Assembly (NCBI GenBank): GCA_032718475.1 | Contig: JAUCBJ010001560.1 | Coordinates: 1-64,000 of the forward strand | Direction of reading: 5' to 3' | Source of the DNA: Nemertoderma westbladi | Taxonomy: Eukaryota > Xenacoelomorpha > Nemertodermatida > Nemertodermatidae | Length of the DNA: 64,000 bases | Part shown: positions 41,481 to 53,700 of the stretch, in pieces | Layout of the letters: every line of letters starts with the position of its first letter | Position numbering within the stretch: position 1 is the first letter of the stretch | Made by a program: the position numbers and the translations under genes | Notes under the pieces: model-generated | Database searches by the model: none | Seen by the model: the letters and a program-made list of their open reading frames with translations, nothing else | What the model was told of the DNA's origin: nothing

Positions 41481-42737
41481 TTCCATCAATTGGTAATTGT
41501 TTTTGGCTATAAAATGAGTGTTTTGCTACGTCATGTGGTAATCGATTATCGACAACAACCACAAACTATTAGATATAGAGTCTTTTTACCACAGGCGCAT
41601 ATGGAAATCTATCTCATAGTCTATAAATCATGGAATCATGGAATGTTTTGGCACAGGCATAGTGAAATCAACTGTCTGACAGTCCAGAAATCAGCAGTCT
41701 GACAGTTTGAAGAAATACATACATAAAAAGTCATTAAAAGGACAATAAAAGTCATTAAAAGGACAACAAAAGTCATTATGCATAATTCGTAAAAAAAAAA
41801 TGACAAAAAAAGTCAAATAAAAGGACATAAAAAATCACTGCCTTTACTATTTATGGTGATTGGGACCAGCCACCAGGTGCCAGGTGCCTGGAAGAGGCTG
41901 GCACTGGCTGAACCTGGCTGGTACCGGTAAAGACAGAAAGAGGCAATAAAGTACAGTATACAGTCTAGAGTCTACCCCTACAGTTCTCCTAATCAGCTAA
42001 TCGTATGGATATACTGTAGGCCTACAGTAGTGTGTGCAATGTGCATGCAGATACAATAATATACAGATAAAGGATATGCATATCCATTTACAAGCGTGCA
42101 TGCATATAATACAATACAGTAGACCTACGCTACGTGCCTAAGGGGGAGCCCCATCCAACGCGGACACGTAAAACTACAGTACAGAATAGATAACATACTG
42201 TAGCTTCCTATGAGAGTAACCCCAACCTTCGCGTCAGGGCAGGCAGATGGGTGACATTAATTATACAGTCGGTCTCGGACCTATTTTGCAAACACGGTTA
42301 ACTTCTACTTATACAGTACACAGTCTACTTACAGTATACACTTACAGTACTACAGTATACAGTCTACTTCCACTTATACAGTTGGCCCACTTCACTCTCC
42401 TACCCCCGGCTTTTTTCAGGCTGCATTTTCTTAAACGTCCATAAAATCACAAAGGTACATAAGACAACATTTAACCCTAACCCTAAGTCATGATTGCAAT
42501 TTTTGCTTTACATGAAAGATAATTTCATAGGCTTCAATGAATTTCACGCACTTTTCTTAATTTAATAATATTTCCCCCTTTTTCTATGCATTTTTCCATC
42601 ACATTGAAGACAAAATGTACAAGATAAGAAAAACCGTAGGGGGGGGGGCTACCCCCCCCCCCCCCCCCCTTAAGTGTTGCCATAGTACCATGGTCGACCC
42701 CCTTATAAAATTTATATATCAGCCTCGACTGCGTGGA
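41481..42737. other. Non-coding stretch with simple repeats
   Basis: 41725-41840 has repeated AAAAGTCATTAAAAGGACA. 42290-42380 has TATACAGTA/TACTGTATA-like words in both orientations (CAGTACTACAGTATACAGTC). 42641-42671 has a G run directly followed by a long C run, which can pair. A 3' TTAGGG-like CCCTAACCCTAA occurs once near 42472-42485. No gene. Confidence 0.5.
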
Positions 42738-43423
42738 ACATTACATTTAAAGCATAGGTTGAACGGGACGTATCTTTATGTAAATGTTCATATTGTATGT
42801 TGAACGGGACGTATCTTTATGTAAATTTTCATATTTTAGGTTGAACGGGACGTATCTTTATGTAAATGTTCATATTGTAGGTTGAACGGGACGTATCTTT
42901 ATGTAAATGTTCATATTGTAGGTTGAACGGGACGTATCTTTATGTAAATTCTCATATTGTAGGTTGAATGGGACGTATCTTTATGTAAATGTTGATATTG
43001 TAGGTTGAACGGGACGTATCTTTATGTAAATGGTCATATTGTAGGTTGAACGGGACGTATCTTTATGTAAATGGTCATATTTTAGGTTGAACGGGACGTA
43101 TCTTTATGTAAATGGTCATATTGTAGGTTGAACGGGACGTATCTTTATGTAAATTTTCATATTGTAGGTTGAATGGGACGTATCTTTATGTAAATGTTCA
43201 TATTGTAGGTTGAACGGGACGTATCTTTATGTAAATGGTCATATTGTAGGTTGAACGGGACGTATCTTTATGTAAATGTTCATATTGTAGGTTGAACGGG
43301 ACGTATCTTTATGTAAATGTTCATATTGTAGGTTGAACGGGACGTATCTTTATGTAAATGTTCATATTGTAGGTTGAACGGGACGTATCTTTATGTAAAT
43401 GGTCATATTGTAGGTTGAACGGG
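42738..43423. repeat. 41-bp satellite array, left part
   Basis: Unit TAGGTTGAACGGGACGTATC then TTTATGTAAATGTTCATATTG (41 bp), about 16 units, with GTTC/GGTC and AACGGG/AATGGG variation. It is broken after AACGGGAC at 43423 by a LINE fragment. Confidence 0.97.
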
Positions 43424-44629
43424 ACTTTTTTTTATCAAAAAAGAAAGACAGGCATCTGGCTGTTATCTTTGTTGACTTCTTCAAGGCCTTTGATTCAGTC
43501 TCTCGCTCACGTATGTTCAGCATACTTTCATTATATGGGATTCCTGATGAAATTATTGCAGCAATCAGATCAGTATACGATGGTTCGACAACATTTGTGT
43601 CTACTGTTGATGGTGACACAGAACCATTTGAAGTGTTATGGGGCGTCCTCCAAGGAGACACACTTGCACCATTCTTGTTCATTATTGTGGTTGACTATGT
43701 TCTACGCATGTCCTTAGATCATCATAATGATTATGGGGTGATGGTAACTCCACCTACTGGCTCCAGAAGTCGAGGAAATCCTGCCAAGTACCTAACTGAT
43801 CTAGACTTTGCTGATGACTTAGGAGTACTCTCAGAATCATTAGAGGGAGCCCAACGGCTCCTCAGCTCATTAGAACATGCTGTGTTGGTCTTTTTATTAA
43901 CTCCAGAAAGACCAAAATTCTGACAGTTAACTTTGAAAGTCCTCAGCAAGTCTCTGATCGGATGAGCATACTGTAAGCTCAAAGGATGGTATACTTGAGC
44001 ATGTGGACGACTTCTGTTACCTGGGATCATGGATCCGGAAGTCAGGTGAGGACCTTCGAATACGTAATGGAAAGGCATGGGCAGCCTTGAATAGGCTTTC
44101 CAGGATTTGGAAGTCACCGAGAATTAATCGGAAACTTAAGGTCCGATTATTTAGAGCAGCAGTAGTTCCAGTACTCCTCTACGGGAGTCCATGCTGGGCT
44201 CTAACTGCTGAGGACACCAAATCTCTGGATGGCACATTCACAAGAATGCTACGCCGGGTTCATTGTGTCAAGTACAATGCACACATCTCCAACCAGGCAC
44301 TATATAACATTGGAGGTGTCTCATTGGTTCCCCCAAGCTTGACACTAGAACAAAATCGCCTCCGCTTTGCAGGACATTGCTTTCGCCGTGAGGACCAGCC
44401 AGTGCATAATCTTGTACTTTGGCAGCCTCATGGAGTGAATAAGCATGGTGGACAGCCCATGACTTTCTTGAGACGCATCTTAAAGGACACTGGCCTTAAA
44501 GATGCGGATGATCTAGCAAATGTCATGGGTGATAGGGAGTTGTGGCGGTGCAATTTTGTTGACAAGCCGGCACAGCATTCTTAAAAATGCAGCTGCAATG
44601 CAGCATGCCGATCCTAGTAGTAGTAGTAG
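43424..44629 (+). mobile_element. Non-LTR retrotransposon fragment inserted in the 41-bp array
   Basis: 5'-truncated LINE. Reading parts in order, with a frameshift between them: reverse transcriptase motifs VDFFKAFDSVSR, LYGIPDEIIAAI, LQGDTLAPFLF and the catalytic box LDFADD (43513-43923 frame), then YLGSWIRKSGEDLRIRNGKA, LLYGSPCWALTAED, RLRFAGHCFR and the C-terminal region (44003-44584 frame). The 3' end is a TAGTAGTAG microsatellite (44617-44629), after which the array resumes with ATCTTTATG. FADD replaces YADD. No obvious target duplication: the flanks join as GGGAC and GTATC of the same unit. The clade is not resolved; the C-terminal part resembles RTE/CR1-group elements. Confidence 0.9.
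43459..44584 (+). pseudogene. Reverse transcriptase of the LINE, frameshifted
   Basis: The reverse transcriptase reading switches frame at about 43920, where the first frame ends at TGA after LLTPERPKF and the sequence continues in another frame up to VDDFCYLGS. The second part is open to 44584. It lacks the endonuclease and the first RT motifs, so it is inactive. Confidence 0.85.
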
Positions 44630-44961
44630 TATCTTTATGTAAATGTTCATATTGTAGGTTGAACGGGACGTATCTTTATGTAAATTTTCATATTGTAGGT
44701 TGAACGGGACGTATCTTTATGTAAATGTTCATATTGTAGGTCGAACGGGACGTATCTTTATGTAAATGTTCATATTGTATGTTGAACGGGACGTATCTTT
44801 ATGTAAATTTTCATATTGTAGGTTGAACGGGACGTATCTTTATGTAAATGTTCATATTGTAGGTTGAACGGGACGTATCTTTATGTAAATGTTCATATTG
44901 TATGTTGAACGGGACGTATCTTTATGTAAATGTTCATATTGTAGGTTGAACGGGACGTATA
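44630..44961. repeat. 41-bp satellite array, right part
   Basis: About eight units of the same 41-bp repeat as 42738-43423, ending in CGGGACGTATAGACTG. Together with the left part it shows a single array split by the LINE. Confidence 0.95.
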
Positions 44962-44997
44962 GACTGAATTGGAAGTTAACAATGCAATGCTAATGTC

Positions 44998-45067
44998 AAG
45001 GACTTCTAGAACATAGTATATATTCTTTGGAACATAATATATACTGTACTATGTTCTAGAAGTCCTT
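44998..45067. repeat. Perfect 21-bp inverted repeat (hairpin)
   Basis: Left arm 44998-45018 (AAGGACTTCTAGAACATAGTA) and right arm 45047-45067, perfect complement, 28-base AT-rich spacer with further partial pairing (TATAT/ATATA). It lies 36 bases beyond the array end. The core TTCTAGAAC recurs in the foldback element at 47.8-49 kb. Confidence 0.9.
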
Positions 45068-45301
45068 GCTAATATTAACACAATTTAATGGCAATATGTA
45101 TAACAGAACACATTATATTTAAATCGGTAATAGTTAATTTAGCATACAATGTTAAATACACATTCGATGCAAATCCTACAGTAGTTTTAAATTGAAAATA
45201 TATTTTTCAACGTGATCCTTCCGATCAAGGTGTATCATACTGTATGTGGATTACGGCTCAGCTGCAGAGGAATGAAGCGATGGTGCGTCATTCGAAACTA
45301 A

Positions 45302-45751
45302 TCATTCTAATCCAACAGGAGGAAGTGCCATTACAGGCGGTGTTCCATGTCCGGCCGCAGGAGGGCCTACTTCAGTCGGGGTACCATATCTTTCGGACGG
45401 GGTAGAACCATATCCTTCGGACGGGGTACCGTATCTTTCGGACGGGGTTCCATATCCGGGCGCAGGAGGGTCTACCATTCCTGGTGTTCCATCGAACCCC
45501 GGTGGTCTAGGCGACACAGGAGGATTGTCGACTGGATTGGCACGACTTCTTCTTTTCCAACTCCTACTAATGCAAGCGCAAATGGCGACAATTCCAATAA
45601 TAACCAAAACTCCAATGATAACCGCCGGTATTGCCATCATCACATAAAGTATACTGGAATGGGCGTCGTCCTCCCCCTTATCTTTATCTTCGTGTAAGTC
45701 GGGTAGTTCGGATATACCGGTATCCATTATGATGAATATATTTGCTCTCAC
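45302..45751 (-). CDS. Small single-pass membrane protein with Pro/Gly/Tyr-rich tail
   Basis: 149 residues. The second Met (MDTGISELPDLHEDKDKGED, residue 9) is a likely alternative start. An acidic N-terminal part is followed by a clear transmembrane segment (about 34-62, VMMAIPAVIIGVLVIIGIVA), a Cys pair (CAC), a basic stop-transfer stretch (SRSWKRRSR) and a cytoplasmic-type tail with repeats of YGTPSERYGTPSEGYGSTP and several PP words. There is no cleavable signal peptide, so a type III-like orientation is expected. It could be a whole small gene or the last exon of a receptor-like gene. Family not recognised. Confidence 0.5.
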   Translation of the reverse strand: MRANIFIIMDTGISELPDLHEDKDKGEDDAHSSILYVMMAIPAVIIGVLVIIGIVAICACISRSWKRRSRANPVDNPPVSPRPPGFDGTPGMVDPPAPGYGTPSERYGTPSEGYGSTPSERYGTPTEVGPPAAGHGTPPVMALPPVGLE

Positions 45752-46120
45752 ATTGTAATTCCATAGACCATTGTATTTGCAGCACCGTATTTACTTGAGT
45801 TGTAATGAATAGAAATATAATGACATACAGTAGCCTACATTATTAATTGGGACTATAACAAATAATTACAATGTAATTGATGTAGTAGCCTAGTTTATAG
45901 TACAGATAACTATGGTCCACTAAAGGCGATCTACCACTAAGGCCATGCAGCCCTGCTGGACTGAATGCAGAATTTACAAAAACAAGATTTATAAAATGAT
46001 AGTATGGGGAGCGTTCTAGAAATTAAGATAAGCTGCTATTCGATCAATGGTCATAATTGTAACCACGCTGTTAAGCAAGCTAACTAAATTTTATGATACT
46101 GTAGTCCTATAGCTAGTATT
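45752..46120. other. Intergenic, nothing recognised
   Basis: AT-rich, no ORF, repeat or RNA gene seen. Confidence 0.4.
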
Positions 46121-47115
46121 TTGAAACTGGTTTCATCAGAATGGGTTCCGTAAAGGTCGTAGGACCATGGAGCCCATTTTGGCACTTAGAAGGATAATTG
46201 GAGATTTATCAAAAAAAGAAAGACAGGCATCTATCTGGCTGCTAACTTTGTTGACTTCTTCAAGGCCTTTGATTCAGTCTCTCGCTTACGTATATTCAGC
46301 ATACTTTCATTATATTGGATTCCTGATGAAACTATTGCAGCAATCAGATCAGTATACGATGGTTCGAGAACATTTGTGTCTACTGTTGATGGTGACACAG
46401 AACAATTTGAAATGTTATGAGGAGTCCCACAGGAAGAAACACTTGCGCCATTCTTGTTCATAATTGTGGTTGAATATGTTCTACGCATGTCCTTAGATCA
46501 TCATAATGATGATGGGGTGATGATAACTCAACCTACTGGCTCCAGAAGTCGAGGAAATCCTGTCAAGTGCCTAAATGATCTAGACTTTGCTGATGACTTA
46601 TAGGAGTACTCTCAGAATCACTAGAGGGAGCCCAACGGCTCCTCAGCTCATTAGAACAGGCTGCTTGGTATTTTTATTAACTCCAAAATACCAACGTTTT
46701 GACAGTTAACATTGAAAGTCCTCAGCAAGTCTCTGACCGGATGTGCATTAGCTCAAAGGATGGTGTGCTTGTGCATGTGGACGACTTCTGTTACCTGGAA
46801 TCATGGATCCGGAGGACAGGTGAGGACCTTCGCATAAGTAAGTGAAAGGCATGGGCAGCCTTGAATATGCTTTCCAAGATTTGAAAGTCAAATATAATTA
46901 ATCGGAAACTTAAGGTCCGATATTATTTAGAGCACCAGTAGTTCCAGTACTCCTCTATGGGAGTCCATGCTAGGCTCTAACTGCTGAGGACACCAAATCT
47001 CTGGATGGCAAATTCACAAGAATGCTACGCCGGGTTCACTGTGTCAATGCACAGCACACATATCCAACCAGACTCTATATAACATTGGAGGTGTCTCATT
47101 GGTTCCCCCAAGCTT
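46121..47115 (+). pseudogene. Second LINE reverse transcriptase remnant
   Basis: Closely related to the LINE at 43.4-44.6 kb, but it begins further upstream (NGFRKGRRTMEPILAL...) and is broken by several stops and frameshifts (for example TGA at about 46420 and a single-base insertion in GATGACTTATAGGAG near 46600). It ends at GTTCCCCCAAGCTT near 47113, before the C-terminal part. Clearly dead. Confidence 0.85.
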
Positions 47116-47819
47116 TATTTTCGCTACCAATCTTTATCTACTGTACAAGCGTTTAAAAGAGGTGTCTCCGTCCATATTGCATCAGTCGTGGTGCTGTTAT
47201 TCCTATGTAAAATCATTTGAATTTGGTTTGGAAGTATTTGAGTTATAGGCATTTCAAAGTTGCATGGTTTTGCTTCCGCAGCCATTTATTATATTTACTA
47301 TCGGTTGTCGCTAAAAATTCTTACCCACTAAGGAGGAGGGAGGTAAAATTACGTATCTCTGTTTCAAATTTAATAAAGATTTGTAGAAAAATTTGGGAGG
47401 GTGTCTTACCCTCCCAACTTACTTCGCCCTGTTGTGTCGAAAGGACTAAGTAGTAGGCCCTATCTCGGTACAGGATTTTTTACTACAGTAGGCCTAGCTA
47501 GTAAAGTATTTAAAATATTTAAAACGCCTGTTTTTAATAATGTTGCGTATGTATAGATAGATAGTCGTAAAATATGTATAGATCACATGTATTTAAAGTG
47601 ATTTCATAAAATTCCTCAAGGTGAGGCACTGGAGGCATGTTATAATATTATTCTACGATAAATTCTACGTCGAATGATTTCAAATTTAGCCATATTGTAT
47701 TTTTTCCGGGTTTGTCTACTTTTGGGCCTAATTTGACTACACTATATTGAATTTGTAGCAGCAAACGTCGGCCTACACTAAGGCGTTCTAGTCCTAAACT
47801 ATAGGCCTAGTATAGGACG
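47116..47819. other. Intergenic, nothing recognised
   Basis: AT-rich with TAGGCCTA words. The ORF over 47217-47453 has no protein-like features and is not called. Confidence 0.4.
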
Positions 47820-47827
47820 CCTTGTCC

Positions 47828-48978
47828 GGTACTACTATGTTATGGGTACCCACTTTTTAAACAAATTTATTCATATGAAAATTGCTTTTATCATGAGGTT
47901 TTTTGTTCTAGAACAAGTATTTAACCTTCTGCCAGTACGATGGTAGCTAGTAATTTTGATTTTGTGTTATAGCTAGTACTTTTTATTAGCTAGTGAAAAA
48001 AATTATAATGGAAAAATTGAAAAAAAATTTGACCAACTATTTTCTTGTAAAAATATATTTTATTTTGAAGTTTTTTATCTAGAACAAATATTTGACCTTC
48101 TGACAGTAAGAAGGTAGCTAGTACTATTAATTTTGTGTTAGCTAGTACTATTTATTAGCTAGTAAATGTAAGATATAGGCCTACTGGTAATTTAATTCTC
48201 AATTATATATTTGCATGGAATAATTTATGAGTCATGGCAGCTAGTAATGTTTATTTGATAGTCAACGTAGCTAGTAATTATTCACTAGCTAGTTTTTTAT
48301 ACAAAATATAGACAGATGTAAAAATATAGTTTTTACATATTTTACTTATTTAGGCCTATTTTACTTATTTATTACTAGATTTATTTATCTTTTTATTAGT
48401 CATTTCTACAGTAGAACATATTGATGATATGGAAATTGTCTAAATAAAAGGGGCACTACAAAATTTCTTTTCTAATTTTAAGATCACTATCTATCTACCT
48501 TTAAAAACACTAGCTACTGTACCATAATAAAAAATAATAGCTAACCTCTCTCAGAAGGTGAAATAATTTATGTTCTAGAACAAAAAACCATCTTGATAAT
48601 ATCCATTAACATGGTCCAAAATATTATTTTGTAATTTTAAGATCTCTAGCTACTTTTAAAAACACTAGCTATTTTAATAAAAAATAATAGGTAACCTCTC
48701 TCAGAAGGTGAAATTTATGTTCTAGAACGAAAAACATCATGATAATATCCAATAATATGGTAAAAAAAATTGCTCAAAAATTTGGGGCCAAAAATTTGGT
48801 TTTGTAATTTTAAAAACAGTAGCTACCTAAAAGAAATCACTAGCTACCATAAAAAAAACAATAGCTAACGTCTAACAGAAGATGACATTAATGTTATAAA
48901 ACAAAAAACCTCAAGATAATAGCCATTAACATTGTCAAATAAATGGTCAAAAAGTGGGTACCCATAACATAGTAGTAC
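47828..48978. mobile_element. Foldback/MITE-type DNA transposon, about 1.15 kb, with 8-bp target duplication
   Basis: The ends are inverted repeats: GGTACTACTATGTTATGGGT followed by ACCCACTTTTT on the left, and the complement (AAAAAGTGGGTACCCATAAC then ATAGTAGTACC) on the right. It is flanked by CCTTGTCC at 47820-47827 and 48979-48986. Inverted similarity continues inward (GAGGTTTTTTGTTCTAGAAC against GTTTTATAAC...AAAACCTC), with repeated AGCTAGTA blocks on the left and TAGCTA/ACTAGCT on the right. No transposase ORF. An 8-bp duplication suggests hAT-type mobilisation (family knowledge; the superfamily is inferred). Confidence 0.85.
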
Positions 48979-48986
48979 CCTTGTCC

Positions 48987-49980
48987 TACACCTACGTACA
49001 GAACGCAGTGACACTCACTGCATTACTTGTTTTGTTTTGTTATCACTGTTTATATATTGTGTTACTATAGAATTATTTCGTAAAAGGAAATAAAACCAAA
49101 TTTGAAAATTGAACAAACCATTAATAAAAGCACCGCTTTTGATACAGGGCCGTTGGTCTATCTAATTATACCTACAGTATTCATACTGTTAGTAGGCCTA
49201 TCCCTACTGTAGGCCTAGGCCTAGATTTATATCTATAGGCCTAAGGAAGTCTTACTTAAGGAAGACTTACCAAAATCAAATGGCATAAAATAATTATATA
49301 ATCAAAATTTGGAAAACTAGCTATTTTTCACGGACTTCACTAAGTGTGGTTATTCATGGACTTCTAGAATGTTATTTATACCAGGACGGGAAACTAGGTA
49401 GCTATAAGCAAAATAAAAATACCAGTTGAGGCCTACTTATTAATTACTGCCAATAGTAATAATTGTAAACATAACATGATATACACGTTTTTAGTGATTA
49501 TTATATAGGTCATATTAATTTTTATATTTTTGTAGGCCTGCATATACGACGTTTGCTTAAATCAATTATTATTGTTTGATCTTTTATACATTCCATATAA
49601 AATTGATGAGTATTATTGACAACATGACATGTATTGCTGAAGTAAATTAGGAGAGAAAAAAAGCAACCATAATATCCGAATTCAATAATAATTAGCTATT
49701 TATTGTATTTCCTCACATAGTGCAGCTACATAATAATGTGAGTGTGAGTGTGCGACATGACATTTATAGTTCAGTTATCAGTATTTACGATATAATGTAC
49801 AGTGGGTACTGTTTCGATAGGCGTATCTATACCTACCATGCCAAATTTTTACACTAGCTACTGTAGTTTTTGCTATTTGTTTCAAAAGTTCTAGAATATG
49901 TTAGCTATTTAATTTAAAAAAACTTTGTTCTAGAACAAATATTTTTTGTTCTAGAACATTAACATCTGCCGATTCCAACA
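48987..49980. other. Intergenic with scattered TTCTAGAAC and CTAGCTA words
   Basis: No gene. At about 49885-49965 there are three copies of TTCTAGAA(C/T), two of them within TTTGTTCTAGAACAAATATT, related to the subterminal repeats of the foldback element, so decayed copies are probable. Confidence 0.45.
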
Positions 49981-49989
49981 CATTCTACT

Positions 49990-50298
49990 GTACTGTACAA
50001 CCTCGAAGGAGCACTAGTTAAGAGCACAGTGCGAAACTTCAAAGAATGCAGAAGCTGTTTCACCTCTCTTGCTGACTCTCATAATTGCTCTCCCCTTCAA
50101 ATGTTCGATGTTGAACAAGAAGACGTGCTAATATCCGGAGACGTGAGGGAATATGTCAATATTTTCAACTGCGGTGGATTACTCCACCCTAGCATTCAAT
50201 CATTCTGCTTATGTCTCCATAGTTGGTTTGCATATACTATAACAAATGAATATAATTCCTTCAAGTATAAGGTGTTCATTCGTTCAGAGATGCCATAA
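49990..50298 (+). pseudogene. Possible THAP/P-element-type transposase C-terminal remnant
   Basis: The frame reads ...VRNFKECRSCFTSLADSHN and later NCGGLLHPSIQSFCLCLHSW. A C-x2-C pair followed by a 'GGL-x-x-PS' segment resembles the C-terminal part of P-element/THAP9-type transposases. The open frame is only about 90 codons without a credible start. Weak call by eye. Confidence 0.35.
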
Positions 50299-50300
50299 TT

Positions 50301-50625
50301 CTAAGCAACTATTTACTAATATACAGTGATTGAGGAGATCATCTTGCCACAAAAGAATCGGACAGATACGCCAGAGATCTGCCTAAAGGATTTAGTTGGT
50401 CGTTTCTAAAGCACTGTCACAAAGAATTTTACATTTATTATAGGAAGGGATCTTGGGGTCTTAACCTCGAATGATAAGTTTATTTTACCGAAAATAACTT
50501 ATCTTTTATTGGCGCAATTGTAGGACTAATCCCATCACATACACTTTTTAACCGGGTAGTGTACAAATTTAGGAATCGCGTAATTTTTTCTTGAAATTAA
50601 TATCTCATATCTCTCCAAACCACGT
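50301..50625. other. Intergenic, nothing recognised
   Basis: No ORF or repeat recognised before the tRNA-like element. Confidence 0.35.
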
Positions 50626-50735
50626 ACGCGTTTCGACCATTACTGGGTCTCATCAGCGTGGTGTCGGATTCGAACCTGGGACCTCGAGGTGGAAGCCGAG
50701 ACTACAACCACTAGGCCACAGGTTCTTGAGATATA
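50626..50735 (-). mobile_element. tRNA-like SINE head or tRNA pseudogene
   Basis: On the minus strand, an A box (TGGCCTAGTGG, complement of 50708-50718) and a perfect B box (GGTTCGAATCC, complement of 50666-50676) are correctly spaced. The anticodon arm does not form a proper 5-bp stem with a 7-base loop, so it is not called as a functional tRNA. Its 5' side merges into the 25-bp array. Confidence 0.65.
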
Positions 50736-53700
50736 CTTCACTTCCACTTGTAGGTACAGGGCATACTTCACTTCCACTTGTAGGTTCACAGCATACTTCC
50801 ACTTGTAAGTTCAGGGCATACTTCACTTCCACTTGTAGGTTCACGGCTTACTTCCACTTGTAGGTTCAGGGCATACTTAACTTCCACTTGTAGGTTCAGG
50901 GCATACTTCACTTCCACTTGTAGGTACAGGGCATACTTCCACTTGTAGGTTCAGGGCATACTTCACTTCCACTTGTAGGTTCACGGCATACTTCCACTTG
51001 TAGGTTCAGGGCATACTTCCACTTGTAGGTTCAGGGCATACTTCCACTTGTAGGTTCACGGCATACTTCCACTTGTAGGTTCAGGGCATACTTCACTTCC
51101 ACTTGTAGGTTCACGGCATACTTCCACTTGTAGGTTCAGGGCATACTTAACTTCCACTTGTAGGTTCAGGGCATACTTCCACTTGTAGGTTCACGGCATA
51201 CTTCCACTTGTAGGTTCACGGCATACTTCCACTTGTAGGTTCACGGCATACTTCCACTTGTAGGTTCAGGGCATACTTCCACTTGTAGGTTCAGGGCATA
51301 CTTCCACTTGTAGGTTCACGGCATACTTCCACTTGTAGGTTCAGGGCATACTTCACTTCCACTTGTAGATTCAGGGCATATTTCACTTCCACTTGTAGAT
51401 TCAAGGCATACTTCCACTTGTAGGTTCAGGGCATACTTCATTTCCACTTGTAGGTTCACGGCATACTTCCACTTGTAAGTTCACGGCATACTTCCACTTG
51501 TAGGTTCAGGGCATACTTCACTTCCACTTGTAGATTCAGGGCATACTTCACTTCCACTTGTAGGTTCACGGCATACTTCCACTTGTAGGTTCAGGGCATA
51601 CTTCCACTTGTAGGTTCAGGGCATACTTCCACTTGTAGGTTCACGGCATACTTCCACTTGTAGGTTCAGGGCATACTTCACTTCCACTTGTAGATTCAGG
51701 GCATATTTCACTTCCACTTGTAGATTCAGGGCTTACTTTCACTTGTAGGTACAGGGCATACTTCCACTTGTAGGTTCAGGGCATACTTCACTTCCACTTG
51801 TAGGTTCACAGCATACTTCCACTTGTAGGTTCAGGGCATACTTCACTTCCACTTGTAGATTCAGGGCATATTTCACTTCCACTTGTAGATTCAGGGCATA
51901 CTTCCACTTGTAGGTTCAGGGCATACTTCATTTCCACTTGTAGGTTCACGGCATACTTCCACTTGTAGGTTCAGGGCATACTTCCACTTGTAGGTTCAGG
52001 GCATACTTCCACTTGTAGGTTCAGGGCATACTTCCACTTGTAGGTTCAGGGCATACTTCCACTTGTAGGTTCAGGGCATACTTCCACTTGTAGGTTCACG
52101 GCATACTTCCACTTGTAGGTTCAGGGCATACTTCACTTCCACTTGTAGATTCAGGGCATATTTCACTTCCACTTGTAGATTCAGGGCTTACTTCCACTTG
52201 TAGGTTCAGGGCATACTTCACTTCCACTTGTAGGTTCACAGCATACTTCCACTTGTAGGTTCAGGGCATACTTCACTTCCACTTGTAGGTTCAGGGCATA
52301 TTTCACTTCCACTTGTAGGTTCAGGGCATACTTCCACTTGTAGGTTCAGGGCATACTTCATTTCCACTTGTAGGTTCACGGCATACTTCCACTTGTAGGT
52401 TCAGGGCATACTTCCACTTGTAGGTTCAGGGCATACTTCACTTCCACTTGTAGGTTCAGGGCATACTTCACTTCCACTTGTAGATTCAGGGCATATTCAC
52501 TTCCACTTGTAGGTTCAGGGCATACTTCCACTTGTAGGTTCAGGGCATACTTCATTCCACTTGTAGGTTCAGGGCATACTTCCACTTGTAGGTTCAGGGC
52601 ATACTTCCACTTGTAGGTTCAGGGCATACTTCACTTCCACTTGTAGGTTCAGGGCATATTCACTTCCACTTGTAGGTTCAGGGCATACTTCCACTTGTAG
52701 GTTCAGGGCATACTTCCACTTGTAGGTTCAGGGCATACTTCACTTCCACTTGTAGGTTCAGGGCATATTTCACTTCCACTTGTAGGTTCAGGGCATACTT
52801 CCACTTGTAGGTTCAGGGCATACTTCACTTCCACTTGTAGGTTCACGGCATACTTCCACTTGTAGGTTCAGGGCATACTTCCACTTGTAGGTTCAGGGCA
52901 TACTTCACTTCCACTTGTAGGTTCAGGGCATATTCACTTCCACTTGTAGGTTCAGGGCATACTTCCACTTGTAGGTTCAGGGCATACTTCCACTTGTAGG
53001 TTCAGGGCATACTTCCACTTGTAGGTTCAGGGCATACTTCACTTCCACTTGTAGGTTCAGGGCATATTTCACTTCCACTTGTAGGTTCAGGGCATACTTC
53101 CACTTGTAGGTTCAGGGCATACTTCACTTCCACTTGTAGGTTCACGGCATACTTCCACTTGTAGGTTCAGGGCATACTTCCACTTGTAGGTTCAGGGCAT
53201 ACTTCCACTTGTAGGTTCAGGGCATACTTCCACTTGTAGGTTCAGGGCATACTTCCACTTGTAGGTTCAGGGCATACTTCCACTTGTAGGTTCAGGGCAT
53301 ACTTCCACTTGTAGGTTCAGGGCATACTTCCACTTGTAGGTTCAGGGCATACTTCCACTTGTAGGTTCAGGGCATACTTCCACTTGTAGGTTCAGGGCAT
53401 ACTTCACTTCCACTTGTAGGTTCAGGGCATCACTTCCACTTGTAGGTTCAGGGCATACTTCCACTTGTAGGTTCAGGGCATCTTCACTTCCACTTGTAGG
53501 TTCAGGGCATACTTCCACTTGTAGGTTCAGGGCATACTTCCACTTGTAGGTTCAGGGCATACTTCACTTCCACTTGTAGGTTCAGGGCATACTTCCACTT
53601 GTAGGTTCAGGGCATACTTCCACTTGTAGGTTCAGGGCATACTTCACTTCCACTTGTAGGTTCAGGGCATACTTCACTTCCACTTGTAGGTTCAGGGCAT

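Noticed and set aside
42470-42486. Telomere-like CCCTAACCCTAA
   Set aside because: Only two units; not a telomeric tract.
50640-50730. Functional tRNA gene
   Set aside because: A and B boxes are good but the anticodon stem-loop and acceptor pairing fail.
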